From Paenibacillus glucanolyticus NBRC 15330 (GTDB lineage Bacteria > Bacillota > Bacilli > Paenibacillales > Paenibacillaceae), in contig NZ_BIMC01000013.1 of assembly GCF_004000885.1 (NCBI RefSeq), positions 62,001 to 126,000 on the forward strand: a stretch of DNA of 64,000 nucleotides. The letters run 5' to 3'. A program made the position numbers and the translations under genes. Positions within the stretch are counted from its first letter, which is position 1; every line of letters starts with the position of its first letter. Positions 34,007 to 43,212 of this stretch are shown here, one piece after another. A model generated the notes under the pieces. It was not told the origin of the DNA, did no database searches, and worked only from the letters and a program-made list of their open reading frames with translations.

Positions 34007-34105
34007 TCATTGATTTGAACTGGATATCAAACAGTCTTCCGTCTCAATAGTAATTCGATTCTTTAGTTTTTCAATGAGTGTACTTTTACCTATCCCACTA
34101 CCTTC
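34007..34105 (-). pseudogene. P-loop kinase fragment
   Basis: EGSGIGKSTLIEKLKNRITI and ETEDCLISSSNQ, with a Walker A motif GSGIGKST as in nucleotide kinases, bounded by a TGA just upstream. Only about 33 codons are left. It sits between RNA copy 2 and the 67-residue gene. Confidence 0.4.
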
Positions 34106-34119
34106 TCATCTAATGGGTA

Positions 34120-34250
34120 AAGAAAACACTTTCCTTAAGCCTGATAATTCTGCATAACAACACAGAAAAGCACTTAAGAAAAGTGTTACTTTCAAATTTG
34201 AAAAAGTAGCGGGTGGGTCGCGTGACACCGCCAAAATGAATTCTAAGTTA
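34120..34250 (-). ncRNA. Structured RNA element, copy 2
   Basis: Same design as copy 1: promoter 34256-34285, conserved block GGCGGTGTCACGCGAC at 34217-34232, then a stem (34126-34186: ACACTTTTCTTAAG with CTTAAGGAAAGTGT) enclosing a TTCTGTG...GCAGAA hairpin, then TTTTCTTT. Between the block and the stem lies an extra small hairpin (TACTTT / AAAGTA). Pairing is kept although bases differ between the copies (for example TTCC versus TTTC opposite GGAA). Confidence 0.7.
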
Positions 34251-34255
34251 TGTTA

Positions 34256-34285
34256 ATTATAAAACAATAATAAATTTGATGTAAA
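34256..34285 (-). promoter_or_regulatory. Promoter of RNA copy 2
   Basis: On the minus strand TTTACA, 18-bp spacer, TATAAT: close to the sigma-A consensus. It begins just after the end of the kinase gene. Confidence 0.75.
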
Positions 34286-34305
34286 GTTCTTAGACTCAAC
34301 GTTTT

Positions 34306-36066
34306 CTATCCTATTTTCTTTACCTCTTTCCCCAAAGCGTAAAGTGGTATTCTCAACTTAAACAGGTTCCCATCTGCCAAAGGTTCTACAAAAACATTCC
34401 CGTTGTACTTTTTAAGAATAGTATTCACGATATAGAGTCCTAGGCCCGAATGCTTCTCTGTATTTGACTTAGTGCTAAAACCCTTCTCAAAAATCTGATT
34501 AATTTGTTCGTCCTGAAGTATTGTACCCTTATTAAATACTCCAAAACACAAATGATCATTTTCGACATAACCATTTACTACAACATATCGATCTTCCTCA
34601 GGATTATTTTCAACTGCATCAAAAGCGTTATCAATTAGATTACTGAGGATTTTAACAAGATCGGTACTCTTCAAAGTACCCAGCGAAATATTCCCCATAT
34701 TTATAATGTCATGTTCAAATAGGATCTTATTATTCATCGCCTGTGTAATTTTGGCCTGAATAAGAGCAGAAATGGCCGGAGAGTTGATATTAATGATGTC
34801 GTTTACAATCATAGTTTCACCAACGATCTCTTTCGTGTACTTTTTAAGCTCATCATATTCACCTAGCTGCACAAGGGAATGAATCGTACTTAGATGATTA
34901 TTAAAGTCATGTCGCTGTTCTTTAATAGAGGAGAACATTTGATCAATGTTTTCAACGAATACATCTCGAACTGACTGAAAAGCTACTTCCTTATTCCGGC
35001 TATAATACTTTGAAACCAGTAAAAAGAAAATAACTCCCAATATGGTTGTGATGGATATGATGATTAGCAGATTCTTTTGAAACTCATGCATAGTTGCATT
35101 GACGGTAGTTAAATCTGCAACTAGACCAACAACTACTGGGTAGTCTAAATGTAGCGGGATAAAAGATTTTAGAACACTGGTACCGTGGATTGTAGTCTCA
35201 TAAGATAACTCTTTCTGTGATTCATATGCCTGCTTCACGTATTCATCGTCTCGTGCATCTTTTAAATTGTATGAACCAAATAGTATTTCTCTATCGGAAT
35301 ACCAAACAACGCCTTCTTTTATAAATTGCTCTTGTTCTTTTAGGAAGATTGGTGGGTTAAACACGGATACTTCTGTTACGATACTGTTCTGCACGATTTG
35401 ACTTATCATGGCATCAACGCCTGTATCCTTCTGATATTCCCTGAATTTTTCATCATGAACGAATGGGTCGATAATATAGTTTGTAGTCCCATCATAATAA
35501 TATCCCCAAAGATCAACATTCTGAGTGTTTGTCATAGACGTATTCATGGGTCCCGCCCAATAGTTCGGTAGAATCTGTCCTACCGGCACATCAACATTTT
35601 TATGATCTAGAAGCTGGTTGAATGCTTCAAACCAGTAACCCCTCCAGTTCTTTGTGGTCATCCCCAATTCTTTTGGATCAGAAGACTTGTAGCCAATGAT
35701 ATCATCTCCGGAACGCTTCATTAACGTAATATGATCAATTCCCGCTTTTTTGCTGATGATATCTAGCTGTTCGTTTGTTACCTTTTCTATATCCGGATCC
35801 AGATTAGATTGAGCGTATAAAGCAACAGATCTTAAATTTTGACCAAGCATCCAAGTCATATAGTCTTCACCTTTTCGAGAAAGTTGGATCGAAGCGCTGA
35901 TGTTCTCTGCCTGGATTTTCATTTTTTCGTTTTGCTGGTCGATGAGAGTTCTTCGACTGAAATTGTAGAATGCGTAATCGATCGCTCCCAATATTAAAAG
36001 AATTAAATGCAGTGTAATAACAGTGACTTTAAATTGTTTTGATGTTAAGTAGGATCGTAACTTCAA
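34306..36066 (-). CDS. Sensor histidine kinase (CitA/DcuS-like plan)
   Basis: About 586 residues from TTG 36066 or 36069 (GGGGGAG upstream). Two membrane helices (about 14-34 and 340-360) flank a 300-residue extracytoplasmic sensor domain (dCache-like length). The cytoplasmic part has a phospho-acceptor motif QRHDFNNHLS (HK10/Spo0B-like H-box), N-box LIDNAFDAVEN and G-box HSGLGLYIVNT. The kinase should respond to an external ligand. No response regulator lies next to it; the LytTR regulator at 62153 is a possible partner. The ligand is unknown. Confidence 0.85.
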   Translation of the reverse strand: MKLRSYLTSKQFKVTVITLHLILLILGAIDYAFYNFSRRTLIDQQNEKMKIQAENISASIQLSRKGEDYMTWMLGQNLRSVALYAQSNLDPDIEKVTNEQLDIISKKAGIDHITLMKRSGDDIIGYKSSDPKELGMTTKNWRGYWFEAFNQLLDHKNVDVPVGQILPNYWAGPMNTSMTNTQNVDLWGYYYDGTTNYIIDPFVHDEKFREYQKDTGVDAMISQIVQNSIVTEVSVFNPPIFLKEQEQFIKEGVVWYSDREILFGSYNLKDARDDEYVKQAYESQKELSYETTIHGTSVLKSFIPLHLDYPVVVGLVADLTTVNATMHEFQKNLLIIISITTILGVIFFLLVSKYYSRNKEVAFQSVRDVFVENIDQMFSSIKEQRHDFNNHLSTIHSLVQLGEYDELKKYTKEIVGETMIVNDIININSPAISALIQAKITQAMNNKILFEHDIINMGNISLGTLKSTDLVKILSNLIDNAFDAVENNPEEDRYVVVNGYVENDHLCFGVFNKGTILQDEQINQIFEKGFSTKSNTEKHSGLGLYIVNTILKKYNGNVFVEPLADGNLFKLRIPLYALGKEVKKIG

Positions 36067-36196
36067 CAATGCTCCCCCTTAGATGTTATCAATCTTCTTC
36101 TATATCTTCGACATAACGAATGTAAACATTTAGATGCGTAATTTTTGAGATGAGTTATAATGATATTTCAATTAAACAACAGGAGGAGCAGATGTA

Positions 36197-36934
36197 ATGA
36201 AACTTACTTTCTTAGGGGCTGGAGATATGTTTTCCTTCAACCAGGGCCATAACAGTGTTTTGGTGGAGTTCTCTTCCACCAATTTAGTGATTGACTTCCC
36301 GGAGACAAATTTCAAAGCGCTACGTGAGATGGGTAAAGATTTAAATGATATTCAAAATGTTTTTATATCCCATCTTCATGAGGACCATATTAATGGGCTG
36401 CAGTTGCTAGGTTATTACTGTGGTGTACACTCTGAGATCAAACCCAACTTATTTGTACACAGCACATTGTACGATTTGCTTTGGCAAACACTTCGTACCG
36501 GCTTGGAACATAGCACCTTTGGGCCTAAATCCCTCTCGGATTACTTTAACGTACAGATTTTTGATGATGAATTCACGGTTGAAGGCCAGACGTTTAGGGC
36601 CATTAAAACTTTACATGTTCCAGGGATGATTTCTCATGGATTGTTGTGTGAGCCACATTTTTATTATTCTGGCGACAGCACATTAGATGAAGATTTTGTT
36701 GTTCAAATATCCAGTAATGTGAAAACAATCTTCCATGAATGTCATCTGCAGAATGAACAACTGAAGTCTCATACCTCGCTTGAGGAAATCATGAGTTTGC
36801 CCAAAGAAGTTCGTGATCAAATGGTTCTCATGCATTATGAGGATCGATACACTGACATTATGGAGAAAAATTCTCTTGAAGAACGAACGGGGCTAAAGAT
36901 CGCTGCAGCTCATACCGAATTTCATTTTTCTTAA
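36197..36934 (+). CDS. Metallo-beta-lactamase-fold hydrolase, RNase Z-like
   Basis: Two hundred and forty-five residues with metal ligands SHLHEDH (H59, H61, D63, H64), SGDST (Asp about 156) and a later HECHL and LMHYED. Begins MKLTFLGAGDMFSFNQGHNS, the RNase Z/arylsulfatase-like start. The substrate is unknown (phosphodiester or small molecule). AGGAGGAG before the ATG. Divergent from the kinase gene, so the 127-bp gap holds both promoters and may couple their expression. Confidence 0.82.
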   Translation: MKLTFLGAGDMFSFNQGHNSVLVEFSSTNLVIDFPETNFKALREMGKDLNDIQNVFISHLHEDHINGLQLLGYYCGVHSEIKPNLFVHSTLYDLLWQTLRTGLEHSTFGPKSLSDYFNVQIFDDEFTVEGQTFRAIKTLHVPGMISHGLLCEPHFYYSGDSTLDEDFVVQISSNVKTIFHECHLQNEQLKSHTSLEEIMSLPKEVRDQMVLMHYEDRYTDIMEKNSLEERTGLKIAAAHTEFHFS

Positions 36935-36938
36935 ACGC

Positions 36939-36975
36939 AAAAAAGGGACTTCTCAGTGGAGATAGGTCCCTTTTT
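36939..36975 (+). terminator. Rho-independent terminator
   Basis: AAAAAGGGAC and GTCCCTTTTT arms around a loop TTCTCAGTGGAGATAG. Confidence 0.75.
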
Positions 36976-37130
36976 GGTTGCTTTGATAGTTTTTAGAAGT
37001 CGCATGGTATGTTAAGTACCCAAGAAACAAAGAGATGTGAGAATCAAAAATAACAACCACATCAGAAAAAATATTGATTTTCTTGTTTACATCCGTCTCT
37101 ATTATTTCATTTCCAGAAATGATACATATA

Positions 37131-37610
37131 TCAGGCACCAAAACACTTATATCTAAGCCAGCGGTATGTAAAACCTGTATGTATAATAAGGTACAAGCTA
37201 ACTCCTATAGACCCGGATAACAAATAAAGTACCATTCTGTTCATTGGTTCCACAATTATAAACAAGTAGAACATAGAACCAAACCCCAAAGTGGTAATCG
37301 CGAGAGCTTTTATTGTATCAGAAGCACGTGTTTTGTGATTTGGTGGAGATATTTCTCTTTCCTTTGAAGATTTTTCGAAAAGTTTACAAGTTGTTTGGTA
37401 CCTGTGCCTTTCTAAAAACATTTGCATTGTGACGCTATAAAATAGGAAAGTACCAATTGTTCCTGTTAGGAATGTTTTAAAAGATGGTGGTTGGTGCGAA
37501 AATGAATAGGCTAGGCAAGATACAATAATGATCATTAGTGTCAATGCAGCAAATTTAAGTATTGCAGGTGGTGTTAATTCAGTATTCGAATTGGTATTTG
37601 AATTTTTCAT
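37131..37610 (-). CDS. Four-TM membrane protein
   Basis: One hundred and fifty-nine residues with hydrophobic helices near 18-38, 45-63, 105-125 and 130-148; AGAGG before the ATG. Function unknown. Confidence 0.6.
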   Translation of the reverse strand: MKNSNTNSNTELTPPAILKFAALTLMIIIVSCLAYSFSHQPPSFKTFLTGTIGTFLFYSVTMQMFLERHRYQTTCKLFEKSSKEREISPPNHKTRASDTIKALAITTLGFGSMFYLFIIVEPMNRMVLYLLSGSIGVSLYLIIHTGFTYRWLRYKCFGA

Positions 37611-37711
37611 TAGGTACCTCTGATTTATTGATGGAAGTTTTATTAGTAAAGCTTTTAAAAATTAGATTAATTCATTAGCAACTAACAGATGGATATATAA
37701 CACATGCATTT

Positions 37712-37951
37712 CTACTTATCAGATAAATCACTAGTATTAATGTTTATCATCCACCCGACTGATTCTAGATTTTTATTTCTAGCGTATTCAGCCATTATAT
37801 CTGAACGTTTTATCACTTCGTTTACCATCTTAGCTCTCTGTTCTTGCTTTGCTTCAAGGGAATTTATGTTTATAGCTACCACGGATAATACTGAAACAAT
37901 GATCAGAGAGGAAGCAATCCCCATTATAAATGCAAGTTTTTTCGGTTTCAT
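37712..37951 (-). CDS. Small membrane-anchored protein
   Basis: Seventy-nine residues with one helix (AFIMGIASSLIIVSVLSVVA) and an outer helical tail (KQEQRAKMVNEVIKRSDIMA). AAAGGAG before the ATG. Function unknown. Confidence 0.6.
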   Translation of the reverse strand: MKPKKLAFIMGIASSLIIVSVLSVVAININSLEAKQEQRAKMVNEVIKRSDIMAEYARNKNLESVGWMININTSDLSDK

Positions 37952-38030
37952 TTATGTGTGCTCCTTTCCCTTATTGGAGATATAGGTTAAAAGAAAATCA
38001 GTCAATTTCATATAAAGATTGATTAGTAAT

Positions 38031-38576
38031 TTATTTCTTGATGAGTTCTTCCGCTGGCGCAGTTAACTCTATATGATAATAGCCATCTTGTATACCGTAC
38101 ATGCTCATTCCTCTAACATCTTTGACTGTTAGAGTTGTCTTATCGTCCTTAGATACTCTTATTTTATCAACGACTAGAGACTGTAGTTCCGCTTTGTCAT
38201 CTTCAACTTTAACAATTGTTTCCCTTGCTTCACTAACTATATCCAGAACATGAAGTGATTTTTCCGGTAAGTTGTTTATGAAGTCAGGCACATGTGTTTC
38301 TTCCCAGACTTTCTTTTGGACTTCCCATTTTTTGCTGTTTGATGTCTCGATTATGTACGAAACTAAGTCTGAAAGAACCAATGAGCCTATTAAAAGAGCG
38401 CCTAAATAAATATATAGAACCCATTTTATTCTTTCTCGAATTGACTCAGTATCAAATTTATATATTAAAATAGAACCAACAATTAAACCAAATAATACAA
38501 GAATCAATTTAATCCATATTGGTATATCGGGCGGGACATCACCTGGATATAAACTTATTAATTGTTCTTTTGTCAA
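38031..38576 (-). CDS. Two-TM protein, paralogue family member B
   Basis: I choose TTG 38576 (GGAG 10 nt upstream), which gives MTKEQLISLYPGDVPPDIPI, matching the starts of members A and C and a length of 181 residues, the same as C. An ATG three codons earlier is only 2 nt from the ribosome site. Two helices (about 20-40 and 55-75), then an outer domain with KKVWEETHVPDFINNLPEKS and DVRGMSMYGIQDGYYHIELT. It ends 39 bp after member C. Confidence 0.68.
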   Translation of the reverse strand: MTKEQLISLYPGDVPPDIPIWIKLILVLFGLIVGSILIYKFDTESIRERIKWVLYIYLGALLIGSLVLSDLVSYIIETSNSKKWEVQKKVWEETHVPDFINNLPEKSLHVLDIVSEARETIVKVEDDKAELQSLVVDKIRVSKDDKTTLTVKDVRGMSMYGIQDGYYHIELTAPAEELIKK

Positions 38577-38615
38577 ATCAGCCATACTCCTTTAACTAAG
38601 ATTTAGTATATCATT

Positions 38616-39161
38616 TTATCTTTTTGGTAAGTATAAAGTCACTTCATGGAAATCCGGATAAATCTCATACTCAGATAAATCACCTACCCACTTAGCTTCA
38701 ACATACGGTTTTTCAGAATTTGTATATTGTATTTTTGATGTCTCTACTATTTTTATAGATTTATCGGTGTCCAAAACTACTGAGTATTTTCCATTATTTA
38801 ATGTCCTTTCTATAATTTCATACCTTTCTAGTGCTACATATGGTAAATACTCTTCATGGAAAGTGAAGTTTTTCCATTTATAAACATCTATAGAATGATT
38901 TAATTCGGATGATAAAGTTGGTTTTGTAGAAACATCAAATATACTAGTCAGTAGAAATATAGAAATGATAGTCGTAAGAGCAAATGATAGAAAAAGCAGG
39001 AACCTATTAACTTCTCTACTTATTTTTAAAAAGAAAAAATAAACAAGTACTGTGATAAAGACTCCAATGATTACTGAAATTATAATTAAGTTTATAAGTT
39101 TTATAAGAGGTGAGCCTGATTCCATCAAAGGATAATTTGAAATGAATTCTTCCCTCGTCAT
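38616..39161 (-). CDS. Two-TM protein, paralogue family member C
   Basis: One hundred and eighty-one residues from ATG 39161 (MTREEFISNYPLMESGSPLI; AAAGGAG 6 nt upstream). Same plan as A and B: short xREEFIxxYP start, two helices, W-x-x-x-x-F-x-E-E-Y-L-P and a LSEYEIYPDFHEVTLYL end. In tandem with B, so the pair arose by duplication. Confidence 0.68.
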   Translation of the reverse strand: MTREEFISNYPLMESGSPLIKLINLIIISVIIGVFITVLVYFFFLKISREVNRFLLFLSFALTTIISIFLLTSIFDVSTKPTLSSELNHSIDVYKWKNFTFHEEYLPYVALERYEIIERTLNNGKYSVVLDTDKSIKIVETSKIQYTNSEKPYVEAKWVGDLSEYEIYPDFHEVTLYLPKR

Positions 39162-39498
39162 GTATAACTCCTTTATCATGAAGATTTTTGTGCTTACAAG
39201 AATTTAGTTTTAATTTCTAAGCAATATATAGATCTTAGCAAAAATATGAAATAGCTTACTTAAACTATAGATTTGATATGCTTTCTCTTCCTAGAGGTGT
39301 TGTTAATTTCGGAAACTTTCTTTAATCTAGTTGTATATATACATCGTAAATCCTAAAATTGTGAGAACCAATAGCAGCCTACTACCAAAAGAGCAATAAC
39401 AGGGCCAATAGTTAATTCACTTAACTATTACACTTCATCTTTGCAATTCATCAAGCACCCTCCGTGGGATTACTTCGTAATGCTTCCCATAAGTGATT
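39162..39498. other. Intergenic region with a TM-peptide scrap
   Basis: On the minus strand SELTIGPVIALLVVGCYWFS near 39370-39440 has no start codon and looks like a small gene remnant. The rest is AT-rich and should hold the promoter of the tandem pair. Confidence 0.35.
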
Positions 39499-40188
39499 CT
39501 AATTTGAAACCAATGGTTCAGATTCAAAGTTATCAGTTCTTTCTACTTCAATCTTATTCTTCACAGCATTTCCTTTGTGAGCTTTTTTCAGTGAAGACAA
39601 GTGCTTTTGTATTTGTTTTTTGTATTCTGGGATCTTGGCAACTTCTTGTTCATCGATATCAGTTGTGATCCCCGCCGTAGTATATTTGTATGGGTGAGGT
39701 TTTATATAGTAAGTACCATTCGTTTGATATATCTCACCTGAAGGGTCGAACCAAAAGATAAAATCTCCCGCGTTTCCAAACACACCAACTTCATCAGGTG
39801 CCTCAACAATGACATCATTATTGTAACCACCTTGGTATGCCTTACTGAAAGTTTCAGTGCTGGTAAGCCTCTTGTTACCATTCGTAACTTTTCCTCTTAC
39901 TGGTACCCTATCGATTATATTCCCTTCGGAAATTACGTATAGCCACATAAGCTTTGATGGATCATTAAAAGCTTTGATGCGGTCAACAATATTCTGTCGT
40001 TCTAAGCTCGCATCCATTTGGGGTACTTCCACTTGGGTTGCTAGTTGAGCAGCTTGCTGCATCTTTTGTTCTGTTTGCTTGTTTATTTCTTGCTGGGCAA
40101 TACTCGGCTCCTCTAAAAAGCAGCCAGAAAGGATTGATAGTGAAGTACAAGTTATAACAGAAGCGGAAATGATTCTCTTTAAAGACAT
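39499..40188 (-). CDS. Lipoprotein
   Basis: Two hundred and twenty-nine residues from ATG 40188 (MSLKRIISASVITC, AAGGAGGG 8 nt upstream). Lipobox LSGC at about 23. A Gln-rich helical segment is followed by a globular domain (LMWLYVISEGNIIDRVPVRG) and GEIYQTNGTYYIKPHPYKYT. Proteins of this type, with the WLYVIS...GK motif, occur on phage-like or plasmid elements; function unknown. Confidence 0.7.
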   Translation of the reverse strand: MSLKRIISASVITCTSLSILSGCFLEEPSIAQQEINKQTEQKMQQAAQLATQVEVPQMDASLERQNIVDRIKAFNDPSKLMWLYVISEGNIIDRVPVRGKVTNGNKRLTSTETFSKAYQGGYNNDVIVEAPDEVGVFGNAGDFIFWFDPSGEIYQTNGTYYIKPHPYKYTTAGITTDIDEQEVAKIPEYKKQIQKHLSSLKKAHKGNAVKNKIEVERTDNFESEPLVSN

Positions 40189-40313
40189 ATCTGCGTCCCT
40201 CCTTAATTTCATGATTACACTCAATCATTATTAACTTACGGATGATGATTTTTTTAAATATAAGCTGTTACGTTTAATATATAACAAGGGTTGTTGGTTC
40301 GAGAAACAAAAGA

Positions 40314-40350
40314 AAAGAAGCGGGATGAAAGCTTTCTTCCCGCTTCTTTA
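40314..40350 (-). terminator. Terminator of the integrase gene
   Basis: GAAGCGGG and CCCGCTTC arms around an AT-rich loop with TTTTCTTTTG after it on the minus strand. Confidence 0.7.
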
Positions 40351-40398
40351 CTATGCTCACGTATAAAGTCTTGGTATGTTTTGATTAATAGCTCATCA

Positions 40399-41367
40399 TT
40401 ACAAACCGATGCCGGCAGCTGCATTCTCTGTAAAAAGAGATCCCATTCGTATATATTTACGCACCATGGCTTCGGAGCTGTGTCTTGTTTGCTCCATAAT
40501 AGAACGTTCGCTTTTGCCGAGCATGGCCGCTGATGTTGCTAGTCCCGCTCTCAAACTGTGACCAGCATATTTAGATTCATCGAGTCCGATAGCATCGATA
40601 TAACGCTTTACTATTAATGCTACAGACCGATCTGATAGGCGGTTTTCAGAGATCTGGCTGTGTCTATTAATTGCTCTATAAACAGGACCAGATTCAATTT
40701 GAGCAGCTTGTAACCAGGATAGATAAGATCTAACTGGGCAGGTTTCGATGTTTGTACCATAAGGTATACCAATAAGTTGTCCTTTTCCATCTTGATCTGT
40801 TTTGGATTGGTTAATTCGGATCGTAAGCCCTTCCCTTGAGAGATCAATATCTTCAACATCCAAATTCACTAATTCGCTTCGTCGGAATGCTCCAGAAAAT
40901 CCAAGTAGCAAAAGTGAACGGTCTCGGACTCCAATCAGTTTATCAGGAAGTTCATTAAGCATTAATTTCAAAGTGTCAACCAAAATGGGAAGCTTCCCGG
41001 TTTCTGAAGCACCGTGCATTTTTCTTATCCCTGCCCATACTGTCTTAATCCGAGCAGTTGTCGGTGAATCATAACCATCTAGTGTATGTGCTTGTGATAT
41101 AGCAGTCATACGGCGTTGGATCGTACTAGCTTTTTTTCCTTCGTAAGCTAAGCTGGAGAGATAAAGAGCATATGTTTCATCATTTGTTGGTTTGGCCGGT
41201 AGCTGATACTTATCACACCAATCTTTGAAATGCCTCCAATCTGAGCGATAAGACCTGAGTGTATTATCTGATTTGGAATTGTCGACATACTGCTTAGTTA
41301 GCATTAATAGTTTATTTAGAGTTTCCTCAGCCATTTGGATTTCGTTGTTAAATGCAGGTGTAATCAT
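40399..41367 (-). CDS. Tyrosine recombinase / integrase
   Basis: Three hundred and twenty-two residues. Catalytic residues: Arg163 (FSGAFRRSEL), Lys near 189, His270 and Arg273 (AGHSLRAGLAT), His296 (TRHSS) and Tyr305 (VRKYIRMGS). The SAM-like N-terminal domain spans about 20-110. This type of integrase moves plasmids, transposons or phage-like elements. No att site is obvious at either side. GGAGAGG before the ATG. Confidence 0.88.
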   Translation of the reverse strand: MITPAFNNEIQMAEETLNKLLMLTKQYVDNSKSDNTLRSYRSDWRHFKDWCDKYQLPAKPTNDETYALYLSSLAYEGKKASTIQRRMTAISQAHTLDGYDSPTTARIKTVWAGIRKMHGASETGKLPILVDTLKLMLNELPDKLIGVRDRSLLLLGFSGAFRRSELVNLDVEDIDLSREGLTIRINQSKTDQDGKGQLIGIPYGTNIETCPVRSYLSWLQAAQIESGPVYRAINRHSQISENRLSDRSVALIVKRYIDAIGLDESKYAGHSLRAGLATSAAMLGKSERSIMEQTRHSSEAMVRKYIRMGSLFTENAAAGIGL

Positions 41368-41460
41368 TTCAATAATCCTCTCCCCCGTTACAAAGAACCA
41401 AAGAACAAATTTTATGAATCCGAACTTATAAATGTTTGAGAATAATGGTTAACATAATAT

Positions 41461-41902
41461 TCATACTGTTCCCTTTTTGATTTTTCTTATGAAATTAGTA
41501 GAGAGGTCAACTATGAAACAAAAAGAAATGAAAAGTAGAGTACCGATTTTGAAGCTTTGAGGATCTACTTTTAAGTTCAGTATATAACTAGTGTACACCT
41601 CGAAGTATTCACTAAATATGTAAGGGAGGTAAAACCAAAGAAAATACATGCATCCGACCAAGGTTAGTAAACCTGGAATATTTCCTAGATCAAGCCCCCG
41701 TTCATCCTCTGCATATAAACACACCAATCTTTTCCCTATTTGATTTGAATAGAAGACAAGAACTAATAAGAGTAATTATGATGATAGCAATCAAGTTTTC
41801 TGTATTCATACCATGTATATATACAGAAATAAAGGGACATAATAAAACAAGAATAATAAACATAGGGAATGTTATATTAACTAGCAATCTCATGACTATC
41901 AT
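41461..41902 (-). pseudogene. Membrane protein gene, probable frameshift
   Basis: A good ribosome site (GGAGG) and ATG 41902 open MIVMRLLVNITFPMFIILVL, running to REKIGVFICRG and stop. A second frame overlapping by 26 bp goes on with LVCLYAEDERGLDLGNIPGL and two further membrane helices to IKKGTV (41461). Together they would make one four-helix protein of about 150 residues, broken near 41715. Two overlapping genes are the alternative. Confidence 0.45.
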
Positions 41903-42050
41903 TTGATAATCGCCTCCAATGATCCCATATAGCAGTTTTTTTAAACGATTATAACGTCTATCTCGTCAATTCATTATTCCAAAATCTAAACGAAGAATCC
42001 AATTTACGCTTCTCCATTCACTCCTTCTTTTCCTCAACTAAAACTTCTAC

Positions 42051-42097
42051 AATCCTAACTTCCGATACACTTACATTATCGGAAGTTAGGATTTCTT
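42051..42097. terminator. Perfect long hairpin, terminator
   Basis: AATCCTAACTTCCGATA and TATCGGAAGTTAGGATT, 17 bp each, around CACTTACAT, with TCTTT after it. Confidence 0.7.
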
Positions 42098-42163
42098 TAA
42101 TTATAACACCCAAAATAAACGGCTCACTACTATCATTCAGTTTAAATCCATGTTATTGTTACC

Positions 42164-42224
42164 ATATAACAGATAGGTTAACATGTTAACATAGCTGTTA
42201 TATAAGAAATATTGATGTTAACAT
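42164..42224 (+). promoter_or_regulatory. Palindromic operator before the coiled-coil gene
   Basis: ATATAACAG (42164-42172) and CTGTTATAT (42195-42203) enclose ATAG, GTTAACATGTTAAC, ATAG; 36 of 40 bases are symmetric. A further TGTTAACAT lies at 42216-42224, just before the ribosome site (AGGAG). The layout is that of an autorepressor operator of KfrA-type plasmid proteins. Confidence 0.6.
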
Positions 42225-42237
42225 AGGAGATGAATAA

Positions 42238-43128
42238 ATGAGCGCCACTGAAAATTTGAATGTTGACATGATTGAAAATGAGGGTAAAACAAAAGGAATG
42301 AGGTTGTCCCCTTCTACTCGTACTATGTATGATCAGATGAAGGCTGCAGCTGGGGGGACAGATGATGCGTTTATAGCAAGTCTATTGCAATTATCCAAAC
42401 TTAAGGATTTACAAGAGACTGAACCAGGGTTTGCAGCAGAGCTCAAGGAACTCCAAAAATATTTAAACCGTATATCTAGCTCATTCATTAGAGTTATGGA
42501 AAGAGGTTCCGATTCACTTACGGAACAAAAGAAGGAATCTCAAGATGAGTTACAGCGCTTAGAGCGAGTAATAACATCTCTAAAAGATGAAAAAAACGCA
42601 CAACAAAAAAAGCTCTCAATTAAAGACCAGGAGCTTATGGAGCTAAATGAGGAATGTGATGAACTTCGCTCTAAAATGGTTCAGTATGAGAAAACGATTC
42701 AGGCTATCGAAGAACTAAATAAATTAACAAATGAAAATAACTCCAAATTACAGGCTCGTGTTGAGGAACTTATAGATGCAGAACAGAAAGTTATTGAACT
42801 GAAACAGCAAATGCATGATCTAAAGGAAAATTATGATCGTGAAATTGTTAACCTAAAAGAGGTGGAGAAGGAGTTAAGAGTTCGCATAGAGGGAATTTCA
42901 AGTGAAGCCAAGCGTGATAAAGAAGAATTAATACAAAGGTATAATGATTTACAAAAAGAACATAAAAGAAACATTGAACATATTAAGAAAGAAACTGAAA
43001 TGGAAGCAAGAGAAAAAATCTTTAAGGAGAAATTGGAGTTACAGAAGGCCATGGATCAATTAAGAGAAAGACATAGCGAAACGATTGAAGAGCTATTAAG
43101 AAAACTGCAGGAAAAGAATGATAAATAA
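42238..43128 (+). CDS. KfrA-like coiled-coil DNA-binding protein
   Basis: Two hundred and ninety-six residues. Residues about 20-60 (GMRLSPSTRTMYDQMKAAAG, GTDDAFIASLLQLSKL) look like a small DNA-binding helical module; from about 65 to the end the chain is one long coiled coil with Glu/Lys/Gln heptads. This build matches KfrA and similar plasmid maintenance proteins, which bind palindromes in their own promoter and aid segregation. The palindrome at 42164 supports that. AGGAG 8-9 nt before the ATG. Alternative: another RHH or HTH type regulator. Confidence 0.62.
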   Translation: MSATENLNVDMIENEGKTKGMRLSPSTRTMYDQMKAAAGGTDDAFIASLLQLSKLKDLQETEPGFAAELKELQKYLNRISSSFIRVMERGSDSLTEQKKESQDELQRLERVITSLKDEKNAQQKKLSIKDQELMELNEECDELRSKMVQYEKTIQAIEELNKLTNENNSKLQARVEELIDAEQKVIELKQQMHDLKENYDREIVNLKEVEKELRVRIEGISSEAKRDKEELIQRYNDLQKEHKRNIEHIKKETEMEAREKIFKEKLELQKAMDQLRERHSETIEELLRKLQEKNDK

Positions 43129-43212
43129 AAATTCCATTTTCAAAAGTGGAAAAGATGTTGTATATTCGTTCTTTATTAATTCTCATTCAAAGCAAAGGTT
43201 GAAATCCAAAGG

